This document shows positions 53,301-56,300 of a DNA stretch of 64,000 nucleotides, piece after piece. The stretch comes from Trichobilharzia szidati (lineage: Eukaryota; Platyhelminthes; Trematoda; Strigeidida; Schistosomatidae). The notes under the pieces were generated by a model, which saw only the letters and a list, made by a program, of their open reading frames with translations, was not told where the DNA came from and ran no database searches. Location: positions 32,089,204 through 32,153,203 of the forward strand of contig OX235273.1 of the NCBI GenBank assembly GCA_944472155.2. The letters run 5' to 3'. A program made the position numbers and the translations under genes. The stretch's first letter is position 1. Every line of letters starts with the position of its first letter.

Positions 53301-56300
53301 AGCAATGCATGCAGGCGAATTATGGATATCAGTTAAACTGGACAAGTGTATATCACGTAAAGAAAGGAAATCCAAAACAGCCAGAGAATTCCTAGAAGCC
53401 CAGCACCAAAATTTATTTCACAAACTCTCAACTTCTTTGAGTAATAGTCAAAACGAAACTTTTTCTTAGAAATTAACAAAGGAGAAACTGATGCTGAGGT
53501 AGGTGATATTCAGACATGTTTTCTATCACGGTAGCGTTGATAATACAACACTCCTGGACTGAATCAGTTCACATAAGACTAAAGCCTACATCAACATTAT
53601 GAAATTAGGAGAGTGTGGATTCAGTTTGAGACCATCTGGATGAGATCACTGGTGAACTTCAGATATGAGACTATTTCATATCACGACAGTCCAATGCACA
53701 AGCTACTAGGAAAGAAATTGTCAGTTCATGAGACTTATTTAATTAGGTAACTGATAGAAGCCCATCAACACTTTTAGGCTGTAAAGAAAATCACTTCCTA
53801 CTTAAAACAGTGCTGTTGTTTCCACCCTGTGACTTTAGACTGAGTGCATGCTTAAATCCGCGTGCTTAATAAAAGTGTTCTAGCGATCGATTGAAAAGTA
53901 CCAGTGTAGTCTGAAAAGGCAAGTCGAACAAACTTTTCAGTTTTATGTAGACATGAAACAATGCATTATGTTGGAGTGATTTTTTAGATATCTGGAACAG
54001 GCAATGAATCATTCCTATTACATGTATTTGCAATTGATTCGATAAACAAAATTTTATGTTATCAGTCTCTCCCTATACCCTGTGACATTAGATTTTAAAA
54101 CTGTCATCCTATCTCATCCATCCTATTGTATGATTGTGTGTAATTGCATGTAGTGCTGTCTACGTCTGAACTATTCTCTAGATTTCTTATCTTATTCAGG
54201 TTAACCAATCTAGATTTTGCTAAGTTTTTATGTTCAGCTAGTCTGACTGCCTATATTCTACTACTTTGATCTATGCATTTGACCTGACAACCATTACAGC
54301 AGGGTATCAGGTAAACTAAATTGCTCTGTTTTAAAGGCTCCACAGGATCGATTCTTTTAACCGACAAAGCAAGTTTCTAATTGAGTATTTTTGTTTGAAT
54401 ACTAGCCACTTGTATTCCTGCTTTATTAAGAATTCTCCGGCGTAAGGTTTCCGAGGTTCCTTCCTTGTATGGAATTACTACTGACGACTTAGCTTCCTTA
54501 CTGTTGGTGTCGTCATTAATATTATCATTATTATCACTCTTACTGTAAGATCGATTCACTTCACATCCTTAAATCAAGTCAACCTGTCCCGCATCAGCCT
54601 AGCGTTGTTGCAACCCAATTATCCAAGGCTAACGTGCCCCCCTTGTTTAATGAACTGTGTGTGTTTTTACATCGATCCGTTTAGTCAGACCGTTGAACTC
54701 ATGACCCAATCAGAGTATTTTGTGAACTGTTATTTTTGCTGACCCATGTCTTACTTTGTATTATTATTGTTAACCATGTTAGTTGTAAAGCGGTTGTAAA
54801 GAAACTACGAAATGATATCATCTCGCGAAATTTGTCTTCTTAATGCCTTATTCAAATTGTACTATTCTGTCGAGTTTATCTTATTTATTGATCTTCGTCT
54901 GTATCAGCCTACCTGGTTAAGTAGCCAATTAAATTCTATCTTTGTGCCTATGCTCTGTCTATCTCATAATCGCTCTCTGTTCTATGCCTTGCCTTACCTG
55001 GGTTCATTCTTCTACTGACTGCTTACCTGAACGTTCTTGTCTGATTACGGCTAGTTCGGAATTTTGGCTTAAACGTTATTCCGCTCTGATAGCGGTACCT
55101 TGCTTTCTGTTGAGCTTTGTGCTTCGTACTCTTGAAACCGTTAAGGTTTCTTGTGTATATGATTATTGATTTGTTTATTAGTAGTACCGTAGAAACAGTG
55201 ACCAGTTTCTTGTTTGTTCTGAACCGGGATAGGCTTTATCTACGCGTGACTTAATTTCAAGCGATATTGCACTAACGATTATTATTATTATAATAATCAT
55301 TATTGTTATTATCACTATCGCAACTTTCATCAAGGAAATGTAAAAATAAATTAATGATAGTAGCGACAGTGATAATAACAATAATAATGATAATATTAAT
55401 GACGACACCAACAGTAAGGAAGCTAAGTCGTCAGTAGTAATTCCATACAAGGAAGGAACCTCGGAAACCTTACGCCGGAGAATTCCTAATAAAGCAGGAA
55501 TACAAGTGGCTAGTATTCAAACAAAAATACTCAATTAGAAACTTGCTTTGTCGGTTAAAGGATCGATCCTGTGGAGCCTTTAAAACAGAACAATTTAGTT
55601 TACCTGATACCCTGCTGTAATGGTTGTCAGGTCAAATGCATAGATCAAAGTAGTAGAATATAGGCAGTCAGACTAGCTGAACATAAAAACTTAGCAAAAT
55701 CTAGATTGGTTAACCTGAATAAGATAAGAAATCTAGAGAATAGTTCAGACGTAGACAGCACTACATGCAATTACACACAATCATACAATAGGATGGATGA
55801 GATAGGATGACAGTTTTAAAATCTAATGTCACAGGGTATAGGGAGAGACTGATAACATAAAATTTTGTTTATCGAATCAATTGCAAATACATGTAATAGG
55901 AATGATTCATTGCCTGTTCCAGATATCTGGAAAATTCTACTACCCCTACGACGACAAATAGGAGAGGACAAAGTAAACTATAAAACTCAAGTTTCAAAGT
56001 CGTGTATTTATAATTGATGATATAATTATGAACAATAAACTTTTTTCGAAACGTCATCCATTAAATATATATATTTTATATTTTGATTACAGCTTGATGC
56101 CACACCATATCTTCAGTACAAGTATGTCATTTTCAGCATGGATATCGGTAGTCCAAATTTTTCAGGACGACCATAGATATCGGGTGTGCGTCGGTCGGGA
56201 TCGAACTTGGGACCAAGTGCATATTCGGCGAGAGTCCTAACCACTGTGCCACCGACGCATGTCACTATGTGATATATCTAATAAACAAACTAATATGGAA

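Noticed and set aside
56185..56260. Functional tRNA gene on the minus strand
   Set aside because: The acceptor-like ends pair and there is a B box, but the anticodon and T arms do not fold properly and the unit is part of the dispersed SINE-3 family.
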